From the NCBI GenBank assembly GCA_019637435.1, contig JAHBVO010000004.1, positions 186,001-250,000 on the forward strand: DNA of 64,000 bases, in the 5' to 3' direction. Below the pieces are notes generated by a model. It was not told the DNA's origin. It ran no database searches and saw nothing but the letters and a program-made list of their open reading frames with translations. Below are positions 44,346 through 53,591 of this stretch, in pieces (position 1 is the stretch's first letter; each line of letters opens with the position of its first letter). The position numbers were made by a program, and so were the translations under genes. The stretch comes from Candidatus Obscuribacterales bacterium. GTDB taxonomy: Bacteria > Cyanobacteriota > Vampirovibrionia > Obscuribacterales > Obscuribacteraceae.

Positions 44346-47300
44346 ATGATTGAGAAGCTAATCAAATTTGCTCTTACCAATCGACTTCTTACCGCTGCAG
44401 CGGTCGTGGGCATTGCTTGCCTGGGAATCTGGTCGATGCTCAACATCCGCATCGACTCGTTTCCGGATGTGAGTAACGTTCAGGTTCAAGTCATCACAGA
44501 GCCTGAGAGCATGGCGACCGAAGAAGTCGAGAAGCTGATTACGTTTCCAATCGAAACGGGAATGAACGGCTTGCCGAACATCACCAAGATTCGCAGCAAC
44601 TCTAGTTTTGGACTGTCCGTTGTCACGGTTATTTTTGAAGACAGCACAGATGTTTACTGGGCGCGAAATGTAGTCAATGAACGGTTGGGGACGATTGAAC
44701 TCCCTGCAGGCTCACCGCGACCGGTTCTCGGTCCGGTGGTATCAACCTTCAGTAACGTCTACGACTATTACATGGTCAGCGACCGCCACGATTTTACTGA
44801 ACTGCGTACCATTCAAGACTGGTATGTAGCGCGGCGTTTGCGAGCCGTACACGGAGTTGGAAACATTGTCAGTTATGGCGGTTTCGTAAAACAGTATCAG
44901 GTCTACGTGTCGCCGCAAGCGCTTAAATCCTACGGTTTGAGCCTTATTGATGTGAATAAGTCACTGGCGGATAACAACGTCAACGCTGGCGGCAACTTCA
45001 TAGTGCAGGGCGGAGAGGAAGTTATCATCCGCGGTTTGGGACTGATTGAAGGCATCAAAGATATCGAGAATATCGTTCTCAAAGAAGTCAACGGTATACC
45101 GGTAAAGGTTGGCAAGGTCGCGCGAGTCGAGATTGGTCCTGCATTCAGGCGCGGCTCCGCTTCGATGAACGGCAAAGGCGAAGTCGTGACCGGAATGGTG
45201 CTTACGCGAAAAGGCGTCAACACCAAAGCGGTAGTTGAGGAAGTTAAGAAGCGAATCGCCGAGATTCAGCCTGACTTGCCGGAGGGCGTCACCCTTCATC
45301 CTTACTATGATCAGACCGAGTTGGTCGATAAAACGATTGAGACCGTAAAAGAAATTCTGCTGTTCAGCGGCGGACTTGTAATCGTTGTGCTATTCGCGGT
45401 TTTGCTGCACATTCCCAGCGCGTTGATAGTATCTGTGATTATTCCGCTCTCTCTTCTATTCAGCTTCGTGTTGATGAAGTTTACCGGTTTGTCCGCGAAC
45501 CTGATGACGCTTGGGGCGGTAGATTTCGGCGTTGTGGTCGATGCCGGCGTTGTTATGGTCGAGAATATTTTCAGGCACCTTGCCGAAGCGTCCGCTCATG
45601 GAAAACCTCCGAAAGAGCGATGGAATATTGTTCTCAATGCTGCTCAAGAAGTTGGGCGCCCGATCGTTTTTGCAATTGCGATCATTATCGCAGTGTATCT
45701 TCCTCTTTTCACACTTGAGGGCGTGGAGGGCAAGATGTTCCATCCGCTTGCTCTCACGTTCATTTACGCATTGATTGGTGCGCTGCTCTGTGCACTACTA
45801 TTGATACCACTGCTTTGCTTCTGGTTTATGCGGGGGCAAATCGTCGAGAAGCACAGTCCGATTGTTACCGCTTTCAAGAAAGTATCGAATCCCGGACTCT
45901 ACCTGGCGCTAAAGCATCCCAAGAGGACTATCGGCATTTGTGTCGCCTGTCTGGCTGCCAGTCTATGCCTGATTCCGTTCCTCGGTTCCGAATTTATTCC
46001 TACGCTCGATGAAGGGAGTATTTTGCTCCGTACCAAGCAAGCTCCGAGTGTTTCTCACATTGAATCGCAGCGCATCAACACGATAGTCGAACAATCAATG
46101 GTGAAATTTCCGGAAGTTGACACCGTCGTAACCAAAATCGGTAGATCCGGTATGGGAGGTGACCTCGAGGGTGTTGATAACGCAGACATCTTTATTAGTT
46201 TAAAGGCCAAAGAGCATTGGAAGACAGCTAAAACTAAGGAAGAGCTAGTCAATTTAATGGCTAAAGAACTCGATGAAATCCCGGGTTTGAAATACTCGTT
46301 CTCGCAGCCTATCGGCGATATGATCGATGATCTGATTGCCGGTATTAAAGCGGATCTGGGAATCAAAATTTTTGGAGAAGATCTCGAGACAATCGACAAA
46401 ATTGCTGCTGAAATCGAGGCAATTGTGTCCGAAGTACCGGGAGCTGCAGATATTCAGCGTGAACAGATTTTGGGTCTGCCGCAGTTAAATATCAAACTCA
46501 ATCGCGACAATATTTCGAGGTATGGCTTAAATGTCGCCGATATTCAAGACATCATGCAAACTGCCCTTGCCGGAAAAATCGTCACCGAGGTTCTCGAGGG
46601 CACCAAGCGCTTCGGGCTCCTGGTGCGCTTCCCATACAGTTTGCGCGACGAGGTCTCCGACATCGAATCGATTCCGATTGAAACTCCAGATGGTGCTCGT
46701 ATTCCATTGAAGAGTCTGGCGACCATAAGCAAGCCGCGAGGCACAGTTATGATCAACCGCGAAGATGGACAGCGAAGAACGGCTGTTTTAGCTAATGTAC
46801 GCGGACGTGACCTGGGCGGTTTTGTAGAGGAGTGTCAGGCAAAAATAAAGGCTAAGGTCAAAATTCCGAAGGGCTATCAGATCGTCTGGGGGGGGCAATT
46901 CGAGAATCAACAGCGTGCTATGCAGCGGCTTGCCATCGTTGTTCCCGTTGTTTTACTGCTTATATTTATATTGCTGTTCGCTTCGTTCAACTCCTTGAAA
47001 AATGCTGGGTTGATTATGTTGAACGTGCCGTTCGCCATGGTCGGTGGCATCGTTGCATTGTTTCTCTCGCGGCAACCTCTGTCGGTTCCAGCGATTATCG
47101 GTTTTATCGCTTTGTTCGGTGTTGCCGTTCAAAACGGTGTGATTATGGTGAGCTACATTATGCAGTTGCAGCAGCGCGGTCTTCGCGTTAAACACGCGGC
47201 GATCGAAGGAGCGAAAGTTCGACTGCGTCCTGTTGCGATGACCGCGTTAGTCGCGATTATGGGTTTGTTGCCGAAGATTTTTTCGAACGGCACCGGTGCG

Positions 47301-47435
47301 GAAGTGCAGAGACCGCTTGCAACAGTCGTTCTTGGTGGATTGGTGACTGCGACGGCACTTACATTGATCGTTGTTCCGACGATTTATACGATGCTTAACC
47401 GTGATGATGAGTTTCCAGCTGGCGATAACGACTAG
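44346..47435 (+). CDS. Heavy-metal RND efflux pump (CzcA family)
   Basis: A 12-helix proton-driven exporter of 1029 residues. It shows the family start MIEKLIKFALTNRLL and DSFPDVSNVQVQVIT. Helix 4 carries DFGVVVDAGVVMVEN, close to the DFGxxxDGAxxxVEN signature of HME pumps for Co/Zn/Cd or Ni/Co, but with Ala-Gly in place of Gly-Ala. The proton-relay acidic residues (D, D, E) are kept, which separates it from the Cu/Ag pump CusA. The exact metal is not fixed. It follows its adaptor. No metal-sensing regulator is adjacent. Confidence 0.94.
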   Translation: MIEKLIKFALTNRLLTAAAVVGIACLGIWSMLNIRIDSFPDVSNVQVQVITEPESMATEEVEKLITFPIETGMNGLPNITKIRSNSSFGLSVVTVIFEDSTDVYWARNVVNERLGTIELPAGSPRPVLGPVVSTFSNVYDYYMVSDRHDFTELRTIQDWYVARRLRAVHGVGNIVSYGGFVKQYQVYVSPQALKSYGLSLIDVNKSLADNNVNAGGNFIVQGGEEVIIRGLGLIEGIKDIENIVLKEVNGIPVKVGKVARVEIGPAFRRGSASMNGKGEVVTGMVLTRKGVNTKAVVEEVKKRIAEIQPDLPEGVTLHPYYDQTELVDKTIETVKEILLFSGGLVIVVLFAVLLHIPSALIVSVIIPLSLLFSFVLMKFTGLSANLMTLGAVDFGVVVDAGVVMVENIFRHLAEASAHGKPPKERWNIVLNAAQEVGRPIVFAIAIIIAVYLPLFTLEGVEGKMFHPLALTFIYALIGALLCALLLIPLLCFWFMRGQIVEKHSPIVTAFKKVSNPGLYLALKHPKRTIGICVACLAASLCLIPFLGSEFIPTLDEGSILLRTKQAPSVSHIESQRINTIVEQSMVKFPEVDTVVTKIGRSGMGGDLEGVDNADIFISLKAKEHWKTAKTKEELVNLMAKELDEIPGLKYSFSQPIGDMIDDLIAGIKADLGIKIFGEDLETIDKIAAEIEAIVSEVPGAADIQREQILGLPQLNIKLNRDNISRYGLNVADIQDIMQTALAGKIVTEVLEGTKRFGLLVRFPYSLRDEVSDIESIPIETPDGARIPLKSLATISKPRGTVMINREDGQRRTAVLANVRGRDLGGFVEECQAKIKAKVKIPKGYQIVWGGQFENQQRAMQRLAIVVPVVLLLIFILLFASFNSLKNAGLIMLNVPFAMVGGIVALFLSRQPLSVPAIIGFIALFGVAVQNGVIMVSYIMQLQQRGLRVKHAAIEGAKVRLRPVAMTALVAIMGLLPKIFSNGTGAEVQRPLATVVLGGLVTATALTLIVVPTIYTMLNRDDEFPAGDND

Positions 47436-47466
47436 CTCAGTGGTTTAGGGTAGCGTTCCAGTGCTC

Positions 47467-47554
47467 GCGTTCCAGGCGTCGGTCTAATGCCGCGTTCCCC
47501 GCGCCTGTCTAATGGCGCGTTCCCCGCGCCGGTCTAATGGCGCGTTCCCCGGCG
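47467..47554. repeat. 25-bp tandem repeat after the pump gene
   Basis: Three full units (47467-47491, 47492-47516, 47517-47541) and a partial fourth share the ends GCGTTCC and GTCTAATG. The second and third differ at one base. The array lies 31 bases past the pump stop and overlaps the 3' end of the small minus-strand gene at 47484. Confidence 0.9.
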
Positions 47555-47759
47555 TCCAGTTGAGCGAGCATGTCCCGCCTTCGCAATCGGATTCCTGCAT
47601 GAACGAGGAGGAATCGAGCAAATTGGCTGACTGTATATCAGGCTGCCGTTCTTGTTGGGCGTCGGTCTGACCGAGGATTGTATCTGGCGGGATTGTGCAC
47701 TGTGACTCGGAGAAAATCCTGCTGGTTCCATCATCGCTTTCGTGCGTGCACTTATACAT
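47484..47759 (-). CDS. Small Cys-containing protein with repeat-encoded tail
   Basis: The ATG at 47759 is preceded by AAAGGAG seven bases away, the main support for this gene. The 91-residue product begins MYKCTHESDDGTSRIFSESQC, like the DUF4124-type YKC..dG...S...C pattern but without a signal peptide. A second Cys pair (DCEGGTC) follows. The last 24 or so residues are encoded by the 25-bp tandem repeat and are basic (RRGERAIRQARG), so copy-number change in the array would alter the protein's end. Confidence 0.5.
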   Translation of the reverse strand: MYKCTHESDDGTSRIFSESQCTIPPDTILGQTDAQQERQPDIQSANLLDSSSFMQESDCEGGTCSLNWTPGNAPLDRRGERAIRQARGTRH

Positions 47760-47952
47760 GATCGCGTCTCCTTTACGACGAGCGAGGTCGTGCCTGCGGT
47801 CGCTCGACTGCAGTGCCGTATATGGTGCCATTGTTAGTGTAACAACGGCTACCGAGGCTATTACTAACCTGCTTCAAAAATTACAACTGCCACTTATGAC
47901 GCGTTGCAACAGTTCATGTTCCGCAAGCTCCGAGACCCAGGCCTGTTCGATT

Positions 47953-49371
47953 TTAGCCGTTGCGAGGCGGACGAAGCGCCCAACGATTGTCGCCGAAGCG
48001 CTTCGAGTTGAATACGGTGGTGAGATTGTCTTGCACCCAGCGCTTGCGCCCGGAACTGTTATGAAAGACCTGTCCATCTTCACCGACGACGCCGATGTGA
48101 GCGTTTCCGCCGCCTTCCCACCAGCGTGTGCCGGGCTTGCCACCATACACTACGTCGCCGGCCTGCGCCTGGCTAAGCGGGACGCGAGTCCATCCTTGTT
48201 GTTTGAGTATGTCTACCAAACCGCCCACGCCGGCGCTGTTTGCGTAATGAAATCCGGACATCTTAAGAACTTCGGATACTGATGCGGCGCACCCCAGCCG
48301 TCCGCCTTTGACTGAATTTGCAAAGTCTGACTGTGCCCAGAGACGTCTATCGACGTTTGCAGCCGCTTTCTTGAGGATGCGTTTGTTTGCTTCGATGTTT
48401 CTTTCGCTGTCTTCTGGTCGGATGTTCGGGTCGTCACCAGGTCGTGGCGAATAGTCGTCCGGGCGGGGCGTGACGTCTTCCGGTACATAATGAGGTCGGG
48501 GGCGATGGTCGCGCCCGGGTGAGGGCGGATGCGGTCTATCCGGGCGGACCGGGCCATCCGGCACTGGTTTGTCGGGGATGTTTGCTTGTGGCGGGCGCAG
48601 TACCCAGACCTGCTCTCCATATTTTTCCGGGGGAAAACTGCTTGCGACTGAGTCAGCCTGCCAGTTGCCGGTCTTCGAATCATTGTGCCAGACTTTTCCG
48701 TCTTGACCGACGATGCCTATATGGGCATTCCCACCGCCGGCGCGCCAATCCTTTCCGAGCCTGCCACCATATATGACATCACCCGGTTTCGCTTGATCCA
48801 ACGGAACCTTTTGCCAACCCTTTTGCTCGAGTTGGCTCGACAGTTTGCCGACATTGGCCGAGTCCGCGTAATCATAGCCGATGTCTTGAAGCACCATTGA
48901 AACTGCTGCCGCACCGGCTAACCGACCATTGTGAACTTGTGGCTCATAGCGCGAACCAACCCATGGTTTTGCTTCGGCGTTGCGTTCCGCCGCGAGCGCG
49001 ATTCTTGCATTGGCTGGAAGGTCTGAGGTCTTCGGCTGGGCTGGTTTGAGTTGGTCGGAACCATCTGAAGGCGGAGATGGTGCTTCTGGTATTTCTTTAG
49101 TAAGTCCACGTTGAGCCAGTCTTTGCTCTCCCCTGAAGTCGTATGTAGACTCGATTTGAACGTCTGGCAGAAACAGATCCGGCCCTTGCGAAATGCCAAG
49201 TCCGGGAAGGTTTTCGTTGTTAGACAACGGAGAAGGCAGTTGCACTTCCGCGCTCTGGTATGGCGAAAAGTCGAGCGTGGTGGAATTTTCGAACTTCTTC
49301 AATTCGACTGTGAAGTCCGGCATCTGATTATAGGGATTCTGTATTTCCCTGTTTGCGTTTAGTTCGACCAT
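47953..49371 (-). CDS. Protein with duplicated papain-like (CHAP/NlpC-like) domains
   Basis: From the ATG at 49371 (GGAG six bases upstream) the 472-residue protein has a 130-residue N-terminal region, then two homologous domains (about 147-261 and 355-468) joined by a Pro/Arg/Asp-rich linker. Copy 2 has GRLGCAASVSEVL with the putative catalytic Cys361 and GNAHIGVVG with His425. Copy 1 has GRLAGAAAVSMVL, with Gly153 where Cys should be, and keeps GNAHIGIVG. The GDVxYGG strand is shared. Such folds cleave peptidoglycan peptides or amides. Copy 1 may bind substrate only. There is no signal peptide, so the route outward is unclear. Confidence 0.8.
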   Translation of the reverse strand: MVELNANREIQNPYNQMPDFTVELKKFENSTTLDFSPYQSAEVQLPSPLSNNENLPGLGISQGPDLFLPDVQIESTYDFRGEQRLAQRGLTKEIPEAPSPPSDGSDQLKPAQPKTSDLPANARIALAAERNAEAKPWVGSRYEPQVHNGRLAGAAAVSMVLQDIGYDYADSANVGKLSSQLEQKGWQKVPLDQAKPGDVIYGGRLGKDWRAGGGNAHIGIVGQDGKVWHNDSKTGNWQADSVASSFPPEKYGEQVWVLRPPQANIPDKPVPDGPVRPDRPHPPSPGRDHRPRPHYVPEDVTPRPDDYSPRPGDDPNIRPEDSERNIEANKRILKKAAANVDRRLWAQSDFANSVKGGRLGCAASVSEVLKMSGFHYANSAGVGGLVDILKQQGWTRVPLSQAQAGDVVYGGKPGTRWWEGGGNAHIGVVGEDGQVFHNSSGRKRWVQDNLTTVFNSKRFGDNRWALRPPRNG

Positions 49372-50040
49372 GAGAAACTCCGGCGGCACGTGACGATCCG
49401 CTGCGGAAGGCGGATTGCGTCAATTGCATTTATAAGAGAAGGGATGTCTCGTCTCACCGAACGGGTGCGACAGGAGCCGACGATGGTGGCATCGTCTGAA
49501 TGATGAATCAGGTACGACAGTCGGACCGATGAGCGACGCTATAACCTGGTCATATAGCGCTGCGTCTTCGCCGTGACGTTTGACACTGGGTTGGTTTAAT
49601 AAAAACTTCGCTCCAGTGGTATTGCATCTGGTGCGGGGGATCGGGGTGGGCAAAATTGAAGCCCATGGCGCACTTGGCGCAAAACTAGTATTTCATCGCG
49701 TCATATCGTAATCAAATTAATTCACGGGTATAAGCGATCCGGTGGAGCATAGGTTTGTGTAACAGCGCTATCCATGGGTATTTGCGGTGAAGTGCTTCTC
49801 TCAAAGAGTTTTGTCTGCGGTTCAATATCAAAACGCTTCCACAAGTACTGGAGGTCGGCTAGCCGGCATCCAAACAGCTCATGGCCCTCAAGCGCTCAGG
49901 CAAACGGTCGGAGAGCGACTTAAACTGAGGATAAGCGCGGCGAGTCGAGGCGGCTGTTTCGGTTTCTCCGCAAAGAAAAAGACTTGATGCGCCCGAGCAT
50001 CAAGTCCAATTCTGCAGTGTCACGAAAAAACTTTTACCGA
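49372..50040. other. Gene-poor stretch
   Basis: About 670 bases without a supported gene. A GTG-initiated plus ORF (49787-49987) has no ribosome-binding site. The only clear element is the minus-strand terminator at its right end. Confidence 0.5.
49972..50006 (-). terminator. Terminator for the MshEN-like gene
   Basis: GACTTGATGC (49981-49990) and GCATCAAGTC (49997-50006) form a perfect 10-bp stem with a 6-base loop. On the minus strand TTTTTCTTT follows. It lies 35 bases past the stop. Confidence 0.9.
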
Positions 50041-50361
50041 TTATGCTGCGCGAGCAATGTCCTCGGCGGGGAAGTCGGTCCAGACTGTGTCGTTGAAAGC
50101 GCGTCTGGTCTTATGTGCGAAATTGAGAGCGCGTGTCGCAACTTTCGCTTCTACTTTACCGGTGTTGACCATGTCCTGAGCGCGCAGGACGTTTTGCACA
50201 TCGCAATCGCTGATTCTATTGGTATCAGCGAGAACTTGGACGATCGATTCGCCGAACCCGGCGGATATTTGAAGAGCAATTTCGACCATATCGGGGGATA
50301 CGATTTCTGCGTCTACGAGGAGACTGCCTATTTGCTCGTTGTCTTTGCTGGAAACTGTCAT
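50041..50361 (-). CDS. MshEN-like helical repeat protein, 106 aa
   Basis: The whole protein is essentially two helical motifs of the GspE/MshE N-terminal type: IGSLLVDAEIVSPDMVEIAL, then VLADTNRISDCDVQNVLRAQ with DMVNTGKV. It aligns without gaps to residues 177-249 of the J-like protein at 5027. In pilus and secretion ATPases this module sits before the ATPase; here it stands alone and could be a signal-binding adaptor. It has no membrane or signal segment. It has its own terminator. Confidence 0.7.
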   Translation of the reverse strand: MTVSSKDNEQIGSLLVDAEIVSPDMVEIALQISAGFGESIVQVLADTNRISDCDVQNVLRAQDMVNTGKVEAKVATRALNFAHKTRRAFNDTVWTDFPAEDIARAA

Positions 50362-50741
50362 CTCATTATCTCTTCGGGTAAGGGGGTCGGGCGGGGTTGA
50401 GACTATGCATCAATCATATGGGTAGAACTGCAACCCGTAAATTCACAGAGATGATATAGCACAAACGTGTATGTTTCGATGGAGCGCCGCTGCTGATGGC
50501 ATTCTTCGTGCCCGAACTTGTTCAGAATTTTCAAATTTCTTTGCTGAAGCTTGTAACGGCCGGGCGTTTCGGTTTTTCTACAGAAAGGTTTCGCAAAAGT
50601 TGGCTGACAAGAGTCATTAGCCCAATTTACACATGCTAATTAGAACGCAGAGGCGATGCACTCGCCGGCAATGGGAGAGCCGATTGAATTGCGGCCAGAC
50701 CCGAAGATAACGAGTTCCCCATAACATTTAGGAGAGCAGTA
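50362..50741. other. Upstream region of csbD
   Basis: About 380 bases between the divergent MshEN-like gene and csbD. No strong promoter match or ORF is seen. Stress control of csbD, if present, would have to lie here. Confidence 0.4.
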
Positions 50742-50951
50742 ATGAATAAACTTCAATTGAAGGGTGATTGGAACCAGATGAAAGGCAAAGTCAAAGAGAA
50801 GTGGGCTGAGCTCACCGATGACGATATGCTCGCAATCGAAGGCGAACGCGACCAGTTGGTTGGTCGTATTCAAAAGCGCTATGGTCACACCAAAGAAATC
50901 GCTGAAAAAGAAGTGAATGAATTCATGGACGGGAATAACTGCTGCGGTTAA
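50742..50951 (+). CDS. CsbD-family stress protein
   Basis: A 69-residue hydrophilic helical protein: KLQLKGDWNQMKGKVKEKWAELTDDD and GERDQLVGRIQKRYGHTKE are the CsbD family core. CsbD proteins are strongly induced by general stress in many bacteria; their molecular action is unknown. This one ends with NNCCG, two cysteines not typical for the family. AGGAGAG precedes the ATG. It is a single-gene unit with a strong terminator. Confidence 0.93.
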   Translation: MNKLQLKGDWNQMKGKVKEKWAELTDDDMLAIEGERDQLVGRIQKRYGHTKEIAEKEVNEFMDGNNCCG

Positions 50952-51014
50952 CGCACAGCCTGTTAATGACTAGTGGGTAGCTGTCCAGGAAGACGGGGTC
51001 TATCCACGAAAAAA

Positions 51015-51047
51015 GGAAGGGGTCGCGGAAGCGACCTCTTCCTTTTT
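51015..51047 (+). terminator. Terminator after csbD
   Basis: GGAAGGGGTCGC (51015-51026) pairs with GCGACCTCTTCC (51031-51042) with one G-U pair and a GGAA tetraloop, then TTTTT. Confidence 0.92.
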
Positions 51048-51338
51048 GGCTTGGGAGCGATTTCGGTTATGTTCGATTTGTGCCTCAGCTTCGGTCAGAC
51101 CACACCTTGCGACTCTCGCGTTAGAGAGGAACCTATCTAGTATTCTTTTGACTTCCGCGGCTCGACTACGTCGCCAGCCCCGTAACCCTCACTGCGAGAC
51201 GCGTGTCGTCAGGCGTTATTTCATACAAAGAAAAGGACCATCTTCAATAGATGGTCCCTTCCCTTTTCGATGTACATCCATCGTCCCGTAATTAGCTGCG
51301 AGTTTGCGGATCTCGCTGTTATACGAGGCGGGATGCAA
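51048..51338. other. Intergenic region between convergent genes
   Basis: Part of a 387-base gap between csbD and the minus-strand exported gene. It holds the minus-strand terminator near 51240; a plus ORF at 51046-51291 runs through it and is rejected. Confidence 0.5.
51227..51257 (-). terminator. Terminator for the exported paralogue pair
   Basis: GGACCATCT (51235-51243) and AGATGGTCC (51249-51257) form a perfect 9-bp stem around 5 bases; on the minus strand TTTTCTTT follows. Confidence 0.88.
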
Positions 51339-52229
51339 CTACATCTGCAGATCGTCCGTTGTTACGGCGACCATATTGTTGCGCTCTTCGATGACCGCAA
51401 TGTTGCTCTCTTGAGCGCCAACACCGACAAGTGCAGGCTCTCGACTGCTGGTTTGCGGGTTAGCCGGCATGTTCAACGTCAGCACCGGATGTGGTGCATC
51501 AGTCGAAAATGCTTCCGAGGCAACGACGTTAGTCAACTTCACCGTGTGTCCAGCCGGTGTGGTTGCTTGCGTGAAGGTGACGTATTCACCTTGACCGTCC
51601 TTAGAGATCACGCCAGTGAGGATCGAGCGTTCCGGCAAGTAGCCGTTTCGAAGAACGACATTCTTCTTCAGCACGAGAATGCACTGGTCAGCAACGTCGG
51701 GGCTCATGGTGAGCGTTCCTTCAGCCATTCTGAACGGAATGCCCTCTTCGCGCGAGCGGACGATGTCTGTTTCGGTTACAGAAACATTGGCTTGTAATGC
51801 GTGTTCGTCTCGCAGTGTCGAGATGTAGCGTTGAGAGTCGTCTCGATTGGCGAGGCGGTCCTTAATGGCGCCAGCCCAGGCGTTGGCCAATTCGAGCGCG
51901 CTCATGTTCTCCATTCGTGCACTATCGGCATCGGCTGTGAGGATGTATTTACCGCCGACCTGGACGGTGTATCCGCCGTTGACTTTGCAGACCTGGACTG
52001 TACTGGGCGACTTGCTTGGATTAACTGCGAGCGCGTTATCCAGATTGTCCTGCGCGACCCAGGCACGACGCTCGGCTGACAAGCCGGCAGCTCCGCTCTT
52101 CACCTGGAACATTGGTTCGCCGCTGAATGTGACCCAGTTGCCCTGGTTGAATCCTGCATTAGCAGGCAAGGTTCCAATTCCGATAGTTAATGCCACCAAA
52201 CCCAGTAGCGTTTTGAATTTCAGTTTCAT
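51339..52229 (-). CDS. Exported protein, paralogue of the neighbour at 52284
   Basis: Signal peptide MKLKFKTLLGLVALTIGIGT with cleavage after ANA; TAGGAG lies before the ATG. Residues about 50-140 hold a domain shared with the next gene: AERRAWVAQDNLDNAL, then VNGGYTVQVGGKYILTADADSARM and SALELANAWAGAIKDRLA. A similar stretch occurs ahead of the channel domain in some cyanobacterial MscS-like proteins (inference from pattern). The C-terminal part (about 170-255) is beta-rich, with LPERSILTGVISKDGQGEYV. It is the second gene of a pair, 54 bases after its paralogue. Confidence 0.75.
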   Translation of the reverse strand: MKLKFKTLLGLVALTIGIGTLPANAGFNQGNWVTFSGEPMFQVKSGAAGLSAERRAWVAQDNLDNALAVNPSKSPSTVQVCKVNGGYTVQVGGKYILTADADSARMENMSALELANAWAGAIKDRLANRDDSQRYISTLRDEHALQANVSVTETDIVRSREEGIPFRMAEGTLTMSPDVADQCILVLKKNVVLRNGYLPERSILTGVISKDGQGEYVTFTQATTPAGHTVKLTNVVASEAFSTDAPHPVLTLNMPANPQTSSREPALVGVGAQESNIAVIEERNNMVAVTTDDLQM

Positions 52230-52283
52230 GATCTAACTCCTAAAAATCTTTGATGAATAATCCTGTTTATGTACGCGCGGCGC

Positions 52284-53321
52284 CTAAATAGTGCCTACGG
52301 GCTCAGCAATGGCGATGCTTGTTGTCGCCGTAGTTTCGAGCTGTAGTTCTTCCATGGGGCCGATGTCGAAAACCGCTCCTCGGCTCATGAACAGACGCGG
52401 TAATCGGGATTGTTCGTCCTTGGCGTATTGGTTGCCAACCCATGCACCTGAAATCAGACCTTTCGTGCTGGTCGCGCCAGTAGTTAGGTCAAGAGCGCCC
52501 TGCGGGTCAACTTGCTCTTTCGCTGCGATTTCAAATTCATTGACGCCACCGACCACGAAGGCCTGGATTGGGATCTGTTGACCGTCTGGCGTCTCCAACT
52601 TAGTGAACTGTATAGTCACAGTCGAACCGCCTGGGAACCCGTTATAGGTGAACTCTTCCGCGTCGAGAACATTACCGTGCGCCATGGTTCCGGCAGGCAA
52701 GTACGTGTCGAACTGCGGACCCAGTGGAACATCTCTGCTTATAACTGCGGTCACGGAGTCACCGACAGTGGTGCCATCGAAGTGGAATGCGCTCAACAGC
52801 TTAATCGGCATTCGAGTTTCCGGTGGGACTACTGCGATGTGCTTGTGGGTTTTGACCAAACCGGTCGAGACCTTCGCGGGACCTTGAAGAGCTGATACAT
52901 ACCTTTCTACTGAAGTTTGGTCAGCGAGGCACTCACGGATGCTTTGAGCCCACTCGTTCGCCAATTCCATTTGGGAAACACCCTTTCTGATCGCGCTGTT
53001 GGTGTCGGCTGTCGCGATGTGATAACCGTTCAACTCTACGACCGGCTGTTTGTTTTTTACACGAACGGCCACGGAGTCCGGGCTGCGATCCAGAGCCTTG
53101 ATCAACGCGTCATCCAGGTTCTTTTGAATAATTCTGGCACGCTCTGCAGCAGTCATTTTGTCCGCATTCGCCTCGATCTCGAACAGGTCACCGCACAGGT
53201 GGATCGAGCGTGTTTCCTTGACCAGCAGATTGTCGGCCTGCGACGCCAGCGGCGTGTACAGGGCTCCTACCGCTATTAATGCGCTGAGGGCCAGGGGTAT
53301 CTGCAATTTCCTTCCAAACAT
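52284..53321 (-). CDS. Exported protein with shared N-terminal domain, first of a paralogue pair
   Basis: GGAGATAAG precedes the ATG; signal peptide MFGRKLQIPLALSALIAVGA with cleavage near SQA. The shared domain reads TAAERARIIQKNLDDALIKAL, VVELNGYHIATADTNSA and MELANEWAQSIRECLA. The C-terminal part has PIKLLSAFHFDGTTVGDSV and YLPAGTMAHGNVL, the strand pattern of beta-barrel domains in TrbI/VirB10-like or secretin-linked proteins (not proven). Partner and role unknown. It is first in a two-gene unit with its paralogue. Confidence 0.75.
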   Translation of the reverse strand: MFGRKLQIPLALSALIAVGALYTPLASQADNLLVKETRSIHLCGDLFEIEANADKMTAAERARIIQKNLDDALIKALDRSPDSVAVRVKNKQPVVELNGYHIATADTNSAIRKGVSQMELANEWAQSIRECLADQTSVERYVSALQGPAKVSTGLVKTHKHIAVVPPETRMPIKLLSAFHFDGTTVGDSVTAVISRDVPLGPQFDTYLPAGTMAHGNVLDAEEFTYNGFPGGSTVTIQFTKLETPDGQQIPIQAFVVGGVNEFEIAAKEQVDPQGALDLTTGATSTKGLISGAWVGNQYAKDEQSRLPRLFMSRGAVFDIGPMEELQLETTATTSIAIAEPVGTI

Positions 53322-53591
53322 GACTTATCTCCTTTCCTTGTCTTGAACGCATTCGCCTGCGTGTAATCGGTTCAGCAAGCTGTTAAGCAGCTGAACACTA
53401 AATCTTCTATTGAGTTTTTCAACTTTCGGGAGATGGAAGGTCGCGATCCCTGCACTACTCGCGGTGCTTCTCTTGCTAGGTCAGACGTTCCTCTCCGTCG
53501 AGTTTACAATAGCGCGATAGTATATCGGTGATGCTGCAGAAATGCCCACCAATACTGACATTCTGAAGAAAGGAAGGCGGAAATTTGCTGC

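Noticed and set aside
49787..49987. 66-codon plus ORF
   Set aside because: GTG start without ribosome-binding site, no recognisable sequence, and it overlaps the minus-strand terminator.
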